A DNA stretch of 64,000 nt, from positions 62,001 to 126,000 of the forward strand of contig CAWHKD010000021.1 in the NCBI GenBank assembly GCA_963829845.1, given 5' to 3'. The notes under the pieces were generated by a model. It did not search any database. It was not told the origin of the DNA and worked only from the letters and a program-made list of their open reading frames with translations. Position numbers and translations under genes: made by a program. The stretch's first letter is position 1. Each line of letters opens with the position of its first letter. Below are positions 42,206 through 51,250 of the stretch, in pieces. The stretch is from Gaiellasilicea sp963829845. Lineage in GTDB: Bacteria > Actinomycetota > Thermoleophilia > Gaiellales > Gaiellaceae.

Positions 42206-45105
42206 TCGGCGAGCTCGGCCTCGTACTCCTCGGCCTCGTCGATCCGGTCGCGCTCGCGCAAGAAGCGGGCGAGCGCGGTGACGAGCTCTCGCCGGATCAG
42301 CCGCAGCGGCTTCCCGTCGACGACGGCGACCGCCTCGCGCAGCAGCGCCTCGGCCTCCTCGTCAAGCCCCTGGGCGGCGCGGACGATCCCGAGCGCCATC
42401 CGGGTCGTGGCCCGGGAGATCGTGTCGTGGGGGCCGACGGTCTCGCGCGCCTCGAGCGCGTAGCGCTCCGCCTCGTCGATCTTCTTCAGCGAGACGAGCA
42501 CCTGCGCCAGGCCGCGCTGGCTCTCGCAGAGCGTTCCGCGGTCCTCGAGCGGCTTCAGGATCCGGATCGCGTCGCGGAACCGGCGCTCGGCGGCAGGCAG
42601 GTCGCCCCGGCGCCGCTCGACCCAGCCGAAGTGGTTGTTCACCCGGGCGAGCGCCCACTGGTCACCCGACTCGGAGAAGAGCTCCTCCGCCTGCACGAGC
42701 CCCGCTGCGGCCTCGTCGAGCCGGCCGCGCAGCGAGTCGATCCGCGCCTGTGAGACCAGCGTCCAGCCGATGACCGTGATGTTGCCGCTCTCGTCGGCGA
42801 GCTCGCGCGCCTCCGCGTTGAGGCGCGTCGCGCGGTCGAGGTCGAGGCGCGCGATCGCCGAGCTTGCGAGCTCGTCGCACGCACTCGCCTCGAGGTCCTT
42901 GCGGCCGATCTCGCGTGCGACCTCGAGGGCCTTCGTGTTCCAGCGCTCGTCGTCGTCGAGATCGCCGAGCCACCAGCCGATTCGCGCGCGGGTGGCCAGA
43001 GCCTCGATCCGATCCTCCGGCTTCGCGTCGTCGAGGAGCACGAGCGCCTGCTCGACGAGCTCGCGACCGCGTGGAAGGTCGGCGTCGCGCAGCAAGGCGT
43101 TCTCGGCCAGCGCCGTGAGCGCCAGCCCCTGCAGGCGGATATCGCCGGCGTCGGTCGCGTCGGCGAAGACGCGCTCCATCTCGACCGCCTGCGCCGGCAG
43201 GTCGGCGAGTCGGCGTGCGGCCCGGGCCGCGAGGAAGCGTCGCTGGAGCGTCGGCTCGAGCTCGACAGAGCGGACGAGCAAGCGCCGTGCAGCCTGGTTC
43301 GCCTCCTGCGCCAGCGCACGGCGGCCCGCCTTCTCGAGCGCGCCCGCGGCACGCAGCTTCAGCTCCTCCGGCGCCTCGCCGTCGAGGTCCTCGAGCAACG
43401 TCGCCGCGTGATCGAGGTGGTAGGCGCGGATCTCGACGAGTTCCTCGCCCGCGACCCCGTGCAGCCAGTCGGCGACCTGCTGATGCAGGTCGGCGCGGGC
43501 GCCCTTGGCCAGACCGGCGTAGGCGACGTCGCGGATGAGGACGTGCTTGAAGCGGTACGCGCGCTCACCCGTGATCGACGTCCGGCTCTCACGCGTGATG
43601 AAGTCGCGCAGGAGCAGATCGTCGAGGACCGGCTCGAGATCGTCGACCTCCGGCAGCAGGTGCTCGACCGCGCCTTCCCAGAAGATCCGGCCGATCACGG
43701 CGGCCCGCTGGAGCAGGCGCTTCTCGTTTCGCCGCAGGCGGTCGATGCGCGCGGCGATCATCGCCTGGAGCGTGTCGGGAATCCGCTTCGACGCGGTCCC
43801 GCCCTCGAGCAGCATCCTGGTCGTCTCCTCGACGAAGAGCGGATTGCCCTCGGTCTTCTCGAGCAGCGTCTTCCGCTCAGAGGTCGAGAGGTGGCGGTCG
43901 GCGAGTAGCGCGTCGAGCAGCTCCTCGCTCTCCTCGGGAGCGAGCGGCTCGAGCTCTGTCGCGGCGGCGCGAAGACGGCCGCCGCCCCAGCTCGGGCGGA
44001 TGTCGAGCAGCTCCGGACGGGCGAGGCAGAGGATCATCAGCGGCGCGTCCTTGACGCGCTCGGCCAGGTGCTCGATCAGCTCGAGCAGCGGCTCCTCGGC
44101 CCAGTGGACGTCCTCGAAGACGAGGATCAGCGGCCTCGCGTCGGCCAGCTCGGCGGCCCACTCGCGCGCCGCCCAGGCGATCTCCTGCTGGCTGCGCTCG
44201 GTCTCGATCCCCTCGAGCACGCCGACGGCGAGCGCGAGCAGGTCGGCAACCGCGTCGTCGCCGCACTGGGCGCGCAGCTTCGAGATCGCCTCCTGAACCG
44301 GGTCGTCGTCGGCGATCCCGGCCGCAACCTTGACCATCTCGGCGAGCGGCCAGTAGGTGACGCCCTCGCCGTACGGAAGCGAGCGTCCGACGAGGATGCT
44401 CGCCTCTTCGACGCCCTCGAGGAACTCGCGTGCGAGCCGGCTCTTCCCGACCCCGGGCTCGCCGAAGATCGTGAACAGGTGCGCGCGCTTGTGCCGGATC
44501 ACGCGGCCGAGCGTGTTCTCGAGCAACTCGAGCTCGAAGTCGCGGCCGACGAACGGCGCTGCGACCGACGGCGCGCGGCCGTCGCTTTCCAGGATCTCCA
44601 GCAGCCGCCAGGCGAGCTGCGGCTCGGCGAAGCCCTTCAGGTCGATCGGGCCGATCTCCTCGGTCTCGACGACGCCGACTGTCAGCCGCCGGGCGAACGG
44701 CCCAATGAAGACCTCTCCCGGCGCGGCGGCCTGCTGGAGCCGCGCGGCGACGTTGACGGCCTCGCCGGTGGCGAAGGTTGAGTCGGACTCGTCGGCGACG
44801 ACCTCGCCCGCCTCGACCCCGATCCGCGCCTCCAGCCCGAGCTCGTGTACCGAGTCGAGGATCGCGGACGCGGCGCGCACAGCGCGCTCCGCGTCGTCCT
44901 CATGTGCCTGCGGAATCCCGAACGCAGCCATGACGGCGTCGCCGGCGAACTTCTCGACGATGCCACCGTGCGTCGTGATGCAGTGCGAAACGTGCTCGAA
45001 GAACGAGTTGACACGTCGGCGAACGACCTCCGGATCGCGCGCGGCGACGAGCTCCGTGGAGCCCACGAGATCGACGAAGACGACGGTTGCGAGCTTGCGC
45101 TCCAT
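42178..45105 (-). CDS. Class III nucleotide cyclase - AAA ATPase - TPR regulatory protein
   Basis: 975 residues from an ATG 6 bases after TACACT (leaderless). Residues 1-160 are a guanylate/adenylate cyclase domain: metal-binding Asp in VVFVDLVGSTEL and FAGDAVMAAFG. A P-loop ATPase follows (FTIFGEPGVGKSRLAREFL near 225; Walker B LILVFEDVHWAEEP), then a winged/helical linker and many TPR-like repeats from about 560. This cyclase-STAND ATPase-TPR layout is common in actinobacterial signalling. The substrate nucleotide and target are unknown. Confidence 0.9.
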   Translation of the reverse strand: MERKLATVVFVDLVGSTELVAARDPEVVRRRVNSFFEHVSHCITTHGGIVEKFAGDAVMAAFGIPQAHEDDAERAVRAASAILDSVHELGLEARIGVEAGEVVADESDSTFATGEAVNVAARLQQAAAPGEVFIGPFARRLTVGVVETEEIGPIDLKGFAEPQLAWRLLEILESDGRAPSVAAPFVGRDFELELLENTLGRVIRHKRAHLFTIFGEPGVGKSRLAREFLEGVEEASILVGRSLPYGEGVTYWPLAEMVKVAAGIADDDPVQEAISKLRAQCGDDAVADLLALAVGVLEGIETERSQQEIAWAAREWAAELADARPLILVFEDVHWAEEPLLELIEHLAERVKDAPLMILCLARPELLDIRPSWGGGRLRAAATELEPLAPEESEELLDALLADRHLSTSERKTLLEKTEGNPLFVEETTRMLLEGGTASKRIPDTLQAMIAARIDRLRRNEKRLLQRAAVIGRIFWEGAVEHLLPEVDDLEPVLDDLLLRDFITRESRTSITGERAYRFKHVLIRDVAYAGLAKGARADLHQQVADWLHGVAGEELVEIRAYHLDHAATLLEDLDGEAPEELKLRAAGALEKAGRRALAQEANQAARRLLVRSVELEPTLQRRFLAARAARRLADLPAQAVEMERVFADATDAGDIRLQGLALTALAENALLRDADLPRGRELVEQALVLLDDAKPEDRIEALATRARIGWWLGDLDDDERWNTKALEVAREIGRKDLEASACDELASSAIARLDLDRATRLNAEARELADESGNITVIGWTLVSQARIDSLRGRLDEAAAGLVQAEELFSESGDQWALARVNNHFGWVERRRGDLPAAERRFRDAIRILKPLEDRGTLCESQRGLAQVLVSLKKIDEAERYALEARETVGPHDTISRATTRMALGIVRAAQGLDEEAEALLREAVAVVDGKPLRLIRRELVTALARFLRERDRIDEAEEYEAELADYEAALAPA

Positions 45106-45151
45106 GTCTCAAGTGTAAGGATTGGAGCTCCGCTGCCGACGAGCGGAAACT

Positions 45152-45168
45152 CGACGGATCATCCGTCG
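45152..45168. promoter_or_regulatory. 17-bp perfect palindrome before the LVIVD gene
   Basis: CGACGGAT-C-ATCCGTCG reads the same on both strands. It lies 23 bases before the ATG at 45192 and 46 bases from the divergent cyclase start. A dyad of this form and position suits a homodimeric repressor. Confidence 0.45.
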
Positions 45169-45191
45169 GGACGGTGAAGAAGGGGGACGTG

Positions 45192-46649
45192 ATGAGACGC
45201 TTCTGGATCACACCTGTCGTCGCCTCGGCGGCACTCGCGGTCGCGGTCGCTGGAGCCGTGGCGCACAGCGACGACGGCGATGGCGCGTTGAAGGACGAGC
45301 GGCACTTCAGGGCGCAAGCGCTCAAGGACTATGAGGGTGGCAACAAAGGTGGGTCGGCCTTGAACATGGTCGCCGTCGGCCACACCGATCTGGACGCCCG
45401 CGGCTTCAACGCGGACGTCTGGCAGCACGAGGGCTACGCCTACGTCGGCCAGTGGGGCTTCGCCGACTGGGCAACGGGCAACTCACGCTTCTGCGCGACG
45501 GACGACAAGCGTGGCGTTGCGGTCATCGATGCGCGTGACCCGTCGAGCCCCGAGCGTGTGGCCACGCTGCTCAACCCCGCAGGAACATCGGCCGAGGACG
45601 TCGTCGTCTACACCGCCCGTTACGGTGCGTGGGCGGGACGCGACATCGCCGTCGCCGGGATCCAGTACTGCGGCGGCTCGCGCACCGACGCTGCCGCGAA
45701 TCGCGGTCTGATGCTCTGGGACGTCACGAATCCCGCGGCGCCGGTCCAGGTCGGGTATCTCCGGACGGCCTGCTGCACCCGGGGCGTGCACGAGTTCGAA
45801 GTGCAGCACCGGTCCGACCTCGGTCGCACGTATGCGTATGCCACCGTGCCAACGTCCCGCTACCCGGACAGCGACACGCCAAGCGGCTATCGCGATGCGA
45901 ACGGTGACGGCGACTTCCGCCTGATCGACATCACGAACCCGGGTTCGCCGACACAGGTATCTGACTGGGGCATCCAGGACATCGGCGGCCCGTTCTACGG
46001 CGGTCAGGGCTGCGACGCCGACGCCAACTACGGCCACGGTGCCGAGCCGTCCGACGACGGGAAGTCTGTCTTCCTGTCCTACTGGGACAGCGGCTTCATC
46101 CGCCTCGACCTGACGAGCCCGGCTGCGCCCGTCTACACGGGCCGGACGATCTATCCGGCTGAGGCGGACGGCGACGCCCATTCGTCCCAATACGACGACG
46201 GCCGCAAGCTCCTGATCACGGCCGACGAGGACTTCTGCAAGACCTCGGGCGCCGGGATCGAGAAGGGGTTCGGCTACATGCGCGTGTACGACTACTCGAA
46301 CCCGTCCGCGCCGAAGCAGATCGGCTCGTACCGGACACCGAACTCGTCCGACTCGACGGACGTCGGGGCCGGCGACTTCGCCATCCACAACAACTTCCTC
46401 GTGGGGACGACCTCGTATACGTCCTGGTATACGGACGGCGTCCGAGTGATCGACCTGTCGATCCCCTCGAAGCCGAAGGAGGTCGCGTACTTCGTCCCGC
46501 CTGCGACCACCAATCCGGTGAAGCCGTCGCAGCGCGGCACGCTCACGAACCAAACCCAAGTCTGGGGGGTCGTGGTCGACGAGGCGACCGGTCTCGTCTA
46601 CGCGAGCGACATGAACTCAGGGCTCTGGATCCTGAAGCGCACCGACTGA
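45192..46649 (+). CDS. Secreted LVIVD-repeat beta-propeller protein
   Basis: 485 residues from the ATG after GAAGAAGGGGG. Signal peptide FWITPVVASAALAVAVAGA-V. The body contains LVIVD-type blades: GVAVIDARDPSSPERVATL, LMLWDVTNPAAPVQVGYLRT, FRLIDITNPGSPTQVSDWG, MRVYDYSNPSAPKQIGSYR and VRVIDLSIPSKPKEVAYF. The family fold is a beta-propeller found on bacterial surfaces, usually without known activity. It lies alone, with a palindrome upstream and a hairpin downstream. Confidence 0.88.
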   Translation: MRRFWITPVVASAALAVAVAGAVAHSDDGDGALKDERHFRAQALKDYEGGNKGGSALNMVAVGHTDLDARGFNADVWQHEGYAYVGQWGFADWATGNSRFCATDDKRGVAVIDARDPSSPERVATLLNPAGTSAEDVVVYTARYGAWAGRDIAVAGIQYCGGSRTDAAANRGLMLWDVTNPAAPVQVGYLRTACCTRGVHEFEVQHRSDLGRTYAYATVPTSRYPDSDTPSGYRDANGDGDFRLIDITNPGSPTQVSDWGIQDIGGPFYGGQGCDADANYGHGAEPSDDGKSVFLSYWDSGFIRLDLTSPAAPVYTGRTIYPAEADGDAHSSQYDDGRKLLITADEDFCKTSGAGIEKGFGYMRVYDYSNPSAPKQIGSYRTPNSSDSTDVGAGDFAIHNNFLVGTTSYTSWYTDGVRVIDLSIPSKPKEVAYFVPPATTNPVKPSQRGTLTNQTQVWGVVVDEATGLVYASDMNSGLWILKRTD

Positions 46650-46673
46650 TCGCGGGCGCCGACCCTGTTCGTA

Positions 46674-46706
46674 CGGCGGGAGGGCTGGAACACCGTCCTC
46701 CCGCCG
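46674..46706 (+). terminator. 10-bp hairpin after the LVIVD gene
   Basis: CGGCGGGAGG and CCTCCCGCCG form a perfect 10-bp stem with a 13-base loop, 24 bases after the stop codon. It lacks a following T run, as in other stems of this GC-rich window. Confidence 0.5.
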
Positions 46707-46803
46707 CCGAGCCCTCGGCCGGACGCAGGTGACGCACCTTCCTGCGTTCATGTCCTGAGTCCACCCATCGGCTCGACCGAGGTTCCCCAGTAGCATCGAC
46801 GCA

Positions 46804-48141
46804 ATGCTCGATCCGAAGGTCTTCAAGGCGTACGACGTCCGCGGCATCTACCCGGACGAGCTCGACGAGGAGGGCGCGTACGCGATCGGCCGCGCCTATG
46901 TCGAGCAGTTCGAGCCGGATCGGATCGCCGTCGGCCGCGACATGCGCCTCTCGTCCCCCTCGATGTCCGCAGCGCTCATCGACGGCGCCGTCGATGGAGG
47001 CGCCGCCGTGCTCGACCTCGGGATGGTGGGGACGGAGATGGTCTATTTCGCCGTCGGCGAGCTCGGGCTCGACGGCGGCGTCTGCATCACCGCCTCGCAC
47101 AACCCGAAGCAGTACACGGGCATGAAGATCGTGCGCGCCGGCGCGCTGCCGGTCGGCGGCGAGTCGGGGTTGCTGGATGTGCGCGACCGGGCTCTGAAGC
47201 CATTCGCGCCGCCTGCAAAGCGCGGTCGAGCGGAGGCGAAGGACATCTGGGACGGGTTCGTCGACAAGGTGCTCTCGTTCGTGGACGTCTCCGCGATCGG
47301 ACCTCTGAAGGTCGTGATCGACGCGGCGAACGGGATGGCGGGCGCGATGCTGCCGCCGGTGCTCGAGCGCCTGCCGGTCGACGCCGTCACCTGCTATTTC
47401 GAGCCGGACGGGAGCTTCCCCAACCACGAGCCGAACCCGCTGCTGCCCGAGAACCGCGAGTTCATCGTCGCCAAGACGCTCGAGGAGCAGGCCGATCTCG
47501 GCGTCGCCTACGACGGGGACGCCGACCGCTGCTTCTTCGTCGACGACACGGGCGAGTTCGTCCCCGGCGACTTCGTCACCGCGCTCCTCGCCGAGTCGAT
47601 CCTGGAAAAGGAGCGAGGCGGCAGCGTCATCTACGACGTGCGTGCGAGCCGAGCGGTGCCGCAGACGATCGAGCGCGCCGGCGGCACCGCACTGATGAAC
47701 CGCGTCGGACACGCCTACATCAAGCACCGCATGCGCAAGGAGGACGCCGTCTTCGGCGGCGAGGTCTCGGCGCACTACTACTTCCGCGACTTCTCCCAAG
47801 CCGACTCCGGTGTCGTCCCGTTCCTGCTCCTCGTCGAGCTGGTCTCGACGAGCGGCCGCAAGCTGTCGGAGCTTCTCGCGCCGTACCGCGAGCGGTTCTT
47901 CCTCACCGGGGAGATCAACACACCTGTCGCCGACGTCGCACAGAAGCTGCAGGAGCTGGAGGAGCGCTACGCGGACGGCACCGTCACTCATCTCGACGGG
48001 ATCTCGGTCGATTACGACGACTGGCATTTCAACGTCCGGCCCTCGAATACCGAGCCACTTCTGCGTCTCAACCTGGAGGCGTTCTCTCAGGAGGAGATGG
48101 AGCGGAAGCGGGACGAGGTGCTCGAGCTGATCCGATCGTGA
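46804..48141 (+). CDS. manB: Phosphomannomutase/phosphoglucomutase
   Basis: 445 residues from an ATG 7 bases after TAGCAT. All four domains of the alpha-D-phosphohexomutase family are seen: start KVFKAYDVRGIYP, phosphoserine loop ITASHNPKQYTGMK, metal loop VAYDGDADRCFFVD, sugar loop GGEVSAHYYFRD and phosphate loop RPSNTEPLLRLN. It interconverts hexose 1- and 6-phosphates for sugar nucleotides. GTG of the thioesterase gene overlaps its stop by 4 bases. Mannose versus glucose preference is not decided by sequence. Confidence 0.93.
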   Translation: MLDPKVFKAYDVRGIYPDELDEEGAYAIGRAYVEQFEPDRIAVGRDMRLSSPSMSAALIDGAVDGGAAVLDLGMVGTEMVYFAVGELGLDGGVCITASHNPKQYTGMKIVRAGALPVGGESGLLDVRDRALKPFAPPAKRGRAEAKDIWDGFVDKVLSFVDVSAIGPLKVVIDAANGMAGAMLPPVLERLPVDAVTCYFEPDGSFPNHEPNPLLPENREFIVAKTLEEQADLGVAYDGDADRCFFVDDTGEFVPGDFVTALLAESILEKERGGSVIYDVRASRAVPQTIERAGGTALMNRVGHAYIKHRMRKEDAVFGGEVSAHYYFRDFSQADSGVVPFLLLVELVSTSGRKLSELLAPYRERFFLTGEINTPVADVAQKLQELEERYADGTVTHLDGISVDYDDWHFNVRPSNTEPLLRLNLEAFSQEEMERKRDEVLELIRS

Positions 48142-48599
48142 CCGCCATCGAGCTGGGCCGGGTCACCGACCGCAAGCCGCCGTTCAAGTACTCGGCGATC
48201 GCCCGGGTCTGGTTCTCGGACACCGACGCGCAGGGAGTCGTCTACTACGGCCGCTACCTCCCCTACTTCGACCACGCCAGGACGGAGTACCACCGCCACC
48301 TCGGCGGTTCCGGGCCGTGGATCGCGGGACGCGACTTCGTCATGCGAGCCTCGACGGTCGAGTACCGCGCGCCCGCCCGATTCGACGACCTGCTCGAGAT
48401 CTTCGTCCGGGCGGCGCGGATGGGCCGTACGAGTGCCACCTACGAGTGCGCCGCCTACCGGATGGAGGACGACGAGCTGATGGTCACTGCGACCCAGACG
48501 GTCGTTCTGGTCGATCTCGAGGAGCGTCGTCCCGCGCCGATCCCGGACGAGTACCGGGCGCTGATTCGCGCGTTCGAGGGCGACGACCTGGAGGCGTGA
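48138..48599 (+). CDS. Acyl-CoA thioesterase, 4HBT/YbgC-like hotdog
   Basis: 153 residues. The catalytic motif FSDTDAQGVVYYGRYLPYFD gives the Asp and the G-V-V-Y-Y-G-R-Y helix of the 4-hydroxybenzoyl-CoA thioesterase/YbgC family, and YRAPARFDDLLEI follows. It hydrolyses acyl-CoA thioesters. Translated with the mutase gene (4-base overlap). Its last 9 codons lie inside a tandem duplication that continues to 48905. Confidence 0.9.
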   Translation: MTAIELGRVTDRKPPFKYSAIARVWFSDTDAQGVVYYGRYLPYFDHARTEYHRHLGGSGPWIAGRDFVMRASTVEYRAPARFDDLLEIFVRAARMGRTSATYECAAYRMEDDELMVTATQTVVLVDLEERRPAPIPDEYRALIRAFEGDDLEA

Positions 48600-48905
48600 C
48601 CCAGCAGGCCGCTTCGTGATTGAGCCCGGGAGCGAAGCGACCCTTCAGGGTCTTCGCGAACGGGATCCGCTCCCGCGGATCCCACGCCTGCGCACGTAAA
48701 CGTTGGACGGTGCGCCCGCCGAAGATGTGGTCTCCGTTCGAAGGCGAGGATCTGGACGCTAATCGCGCAGCTCGCCTCGTGATCGAGCCAGGGAGCGAAG
48801 CGACCCTTCAGGGATCTTCGCGAACGCGGGATCCGCTCCCGCGGATCCCGCGTTCTGCGCAAAGAGTTGGGCGGCGCGCCCGCCGAAGATGTGGCCTCTC
48901 CGAAC
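48572..48905. repeat. 164-bp tandem duplication reaching into the thioesterase 3' end
   Basis: GTTCGA(G/A)GGCGA occurs at 48572 and 48736 and GAAGATGTGG at 48721 and 48885, both 164 bases apart. Each unit carries two hairpins: GCGAA-GC-GACCC...GGGTC-TTCGC, and GGGATCCGC-TCCC-GCGGATCCC (48662-48683); in the second unit the latter is extended to a perfect 14-bp stem with TCCC loop (48823-48854). This fills most of the 473-base gap before the regulator gene. Confidence 0.85.
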
Positions 48906-49072
48906 GGGCGCCGCAGTCGCCCTAACCCCTCTCCCCTCTTCACGTTGTAGTCGGATTTCCGCCCGCGTCCATACCTGGATCGAGGTACCCCTCTCGATCG
49001 AGGGATGATCCCTCGCATGGGTGAACGTGCGTTCTTAGCTGCCGTTCATGTCCGTGCGCTCAGAATGTCGCC

Positions 49073-49750
49073 ATGAGGATTCTGGTCGTCGACGACGAGC
49101 CCGCGGTGCGGGACTCGCTCCGCCGCGCGCTGCAGCTCGAGGGCTACGAGGTCGAGCTCGCGGGTGACGGACAGGAAGCGCTCGAGCGCCTGAGCGAAGA
49201 CGGGATCGACGCCGTCCTGCTCGACGTCTCGATGCCGCGGCTCGACGGCCTCGAGGCCTGCCGCCGGCTCCGCAGCGACGGCAACGGCCTGCCCGTGCTG
49301 ATGCTGACGGCGCGCGACGAGGTCGCCGACCGCGTGGCCGGCCTCGACGCCGGCGCCGACGACTACGTCGTGAAGCCGTTCGCGCTCGAGGAGCTGCTCG
49401 CGCGCCTGCGGGCGCTGCTCCGTCGCGCGACGCCCGCCGAGGAAGGCGACGTCCTCCGCTTCGCCGACATCGAGCTCGATCCGGCGACCCGTGAGGTGCA
49501 GCGCGGCGGCGACCCGATCGAGCTGACGCGGACCGAGTTCTCGCTGCTCGAGCTCTTCCTGCTCAACCCGCGCCAGGTGCTGACCCGCTCGATCATCTTC
49601 GAGCGTGTCTGGGGTTACGACTTCGGCTTCGGCTCGAACTCGCTCGACGTCTACATCGGCTACCTCCGGCGCAAGACCGAGCAGGGCGGGAAGCCGCGCC
49701 TGATCCAGACGATCCGCGGCGTCGGCTACGCGCTCCGCGAGGCGGCGTAG
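49073..49750 (+). CDS. OmpR-family response regulator, MprA-like
   Basis: 225 residues. Receiver with DDEP, phospho-Asp in DAVLLDVSMPRLDG and Lys in YVVKPFALEEL; winged helix with LTRTEFSLLELFLLNPRQVLT and SLDVYIGYLRRK. The kinase gene follows after 58 bases, then a secreted protein, HtrA protease and another secreted protein. The order regulator-kinase-HtrA recalls mycobacterial mprA-mprB-pepD. Upstream are CTTAG at 49034 and CTCAG at 49059, elements of the repeat motif that precedes its putative targets. Confidence 0.94.
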   Translation: MRILVVDDEPAVRDSLRRALQLEGYEVELAGDGQEALERLSEDGIDAVLLDVSMPRLDGLEACRRLRSDGNGLPVLMLTARDEVADRVAGLDAGADDYVVKPFALEELLARLRALLRRATPAEEGDVLRFADIELDPATREVQRGGDPIELTRTEFSLLELFLLNPRQVLTRSIIFERVWGYDFGFGSNSLDVYIGYLRRKTEQGGKPRLIQTIRGVGYALREAA

Positions 49751-49808
49751 GCTTGACGGAGCCGCCAGAAGCGGAGATGTCGGCTTTGCCGGCATCGGAG
49801 CGGGAACT

Positions 49809-51164
49809 GTGAGCTTCCGCGCACGGCTCACGCTCGCCGTCGCCCTTGCGGTCGCCGTCGCGGTCGCGGCCGCGTCCGCGATCACCTACGCGCTCGTGCG
49901 GAACGAGCTGCGCGGCCAGGTCGACGACGCCCTGCGCGAGCGCGTCTCGAACGTCGAACTCGGCTTGGGGACGAATCCGGTCACCGGCGAGCCGCAGCTC
50001 CACATCCCACGCGATCGGTTCGGCGGCGCCGCCGGCATCACGCAGCTCATCACCGCGGACGGCGACGCGATCCTTCCCGGAAGGCGCCACCGTCGAACTG
50101 CCCGTGACCGAGCGGGCGCGGCTGACCGCCGCGGGCGACGAGGGGCCGTTCTTCTCGGATGCAAGCGTCGCCGGCACGCATCTGCGCGTCTACACGCTCC
50201 CCGTCGACAGCCCCGGGCTCGCGCTCCAGATCGCGAGGCCGCTCGACGAGGTCGACGCCGCGCTCGACCGGATCAGGAGTGCTCCTGTTCCTGATCGCCG
50301 CGATCGGGGATCGCGATCGCGGCCGGGCTCGGGCTGGTCGTCGCGAAGGCCGTGCTCGCCCCGGTCCAGCGGCTGACCCGGACGGCCGAGGAGGTGTCGG
50401 AGACGCGGGACCTCTCGCGCCGGATCGACGCCTCGGGCAACGACGAGCTCTCACGCCTGGCGGCGACGTTCAACACGATGCTCGGCGCGCTCGAGGACTC
50501 GGCCCGGGCACAGCGCCAGCTCGTCTCCGACGCGTCGCACGAGCTGAGGACGCCGCTGACGAGCCTGCGCACGAACATCGAAGTGCTCGCGCGCGACGAG
50601 GCGCTGCCGCCCGGCGACCGCGAGCAGCTGCTGCACGACGTCACCGAGCAGCTGACCGAGATGACGGCCCTGATCGCCGAGCTGGTCGAGCTCGCGCGGG
50701 GCGACCAGACACCGAGCGAGCCGGAGGACGTCCGCCTCGACCTCGTCACGGCCGACGCGATCGAGCGCACGCGCCGCAACCGACCCGGCGTCAGCTTCAA
50801 GGCCGAGCTCGAGCCGTCGCCGATCCGGGGCGTGCCCGCAACGGTCGAGCGGGCGGTCTCGAACCTGCTCGACAACGCCGCCAAGTGGAGCCCTCCGGGC
50901 GGCGAGATCGAGGTGACAGTCCGCGACGGCGAGCTGACCGTCCGCGACCACGGCCCCGGCATCGACGAGGCCGACCTCCCCTTCGTGTTCGACCGCTTCT
51001 ACCGGGCGCCGGCGGCGCGCGGCATGCCGGGCTCCGGGCTCGGGCTCGCGATCGTGCGCCAGGTGGCGGAGGCGAACGGCGGCACGGTCGTCGCCGACCG
51101 CGCCGACGGCGGCGGCACGCTGGTGCGGCTCTGCCTGCCGGTGCGGCAGCCGGCGAAGACTTAG
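49809..51164 (+). pseudogene. Sensor histidine kinase, MprB-like, three insertion-type frameshifts
   Basis: GTG 49809. N-terminal helix ARLTLAVALAVAVAVAAASA, a sensor domain, a second helix, HAMP (VLAPVQRLTRTAEEVSETRD), HisKA SDASHELRTPLTSLR, and ATPase domain with NLLDNAAKWSPPGG, DHGPGIDEAD and GSGLGLAIV. The frame shifts near 50082, 50280 and 50318; removing one base at each (restoring LPGGATVELP, LLFLIAAI and GIAIAAGLGLVVA) gives 450 residues in one frame. All domains are then intact, so an active kinase is probable and errors are the likely cause. Confidence 0.88.
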
Positions 51165-51197
51165 GAACTTCTTCGGCTCCCCTCAGAGAGCTCTTAG
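51160..51197. promoter_or_regulatory. Four 11-bp spaced repeats CTTAG/CTTCG/CTCAG/CTTAG
   Basis: CTTAG (51160), CTTCG (51171), CTCAG (51182) and CTTAG (51193) start exactly 11 bases apart. The first overlaps the kinase stop codon. They precede the secreted-protein gene at 51251, whose AAAGGAG lies near 51237. Same repeat unit as at 51967-52004. Confidence 0.7.
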
Positions 51198-51250
51198 GCC
51201 GCCCACGGAGGCTTGCTGTGTCAACGCAAGCACCCGAAAGGAGCAGGCAG

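Noticed and set aside
48455..49018. Minus-strand frame of 187 codons over the duplicated region
   Set aside because: Its repeated residues simply mirror the 164-bp duplication and it overlaps the thioesterase 3' end antisense.
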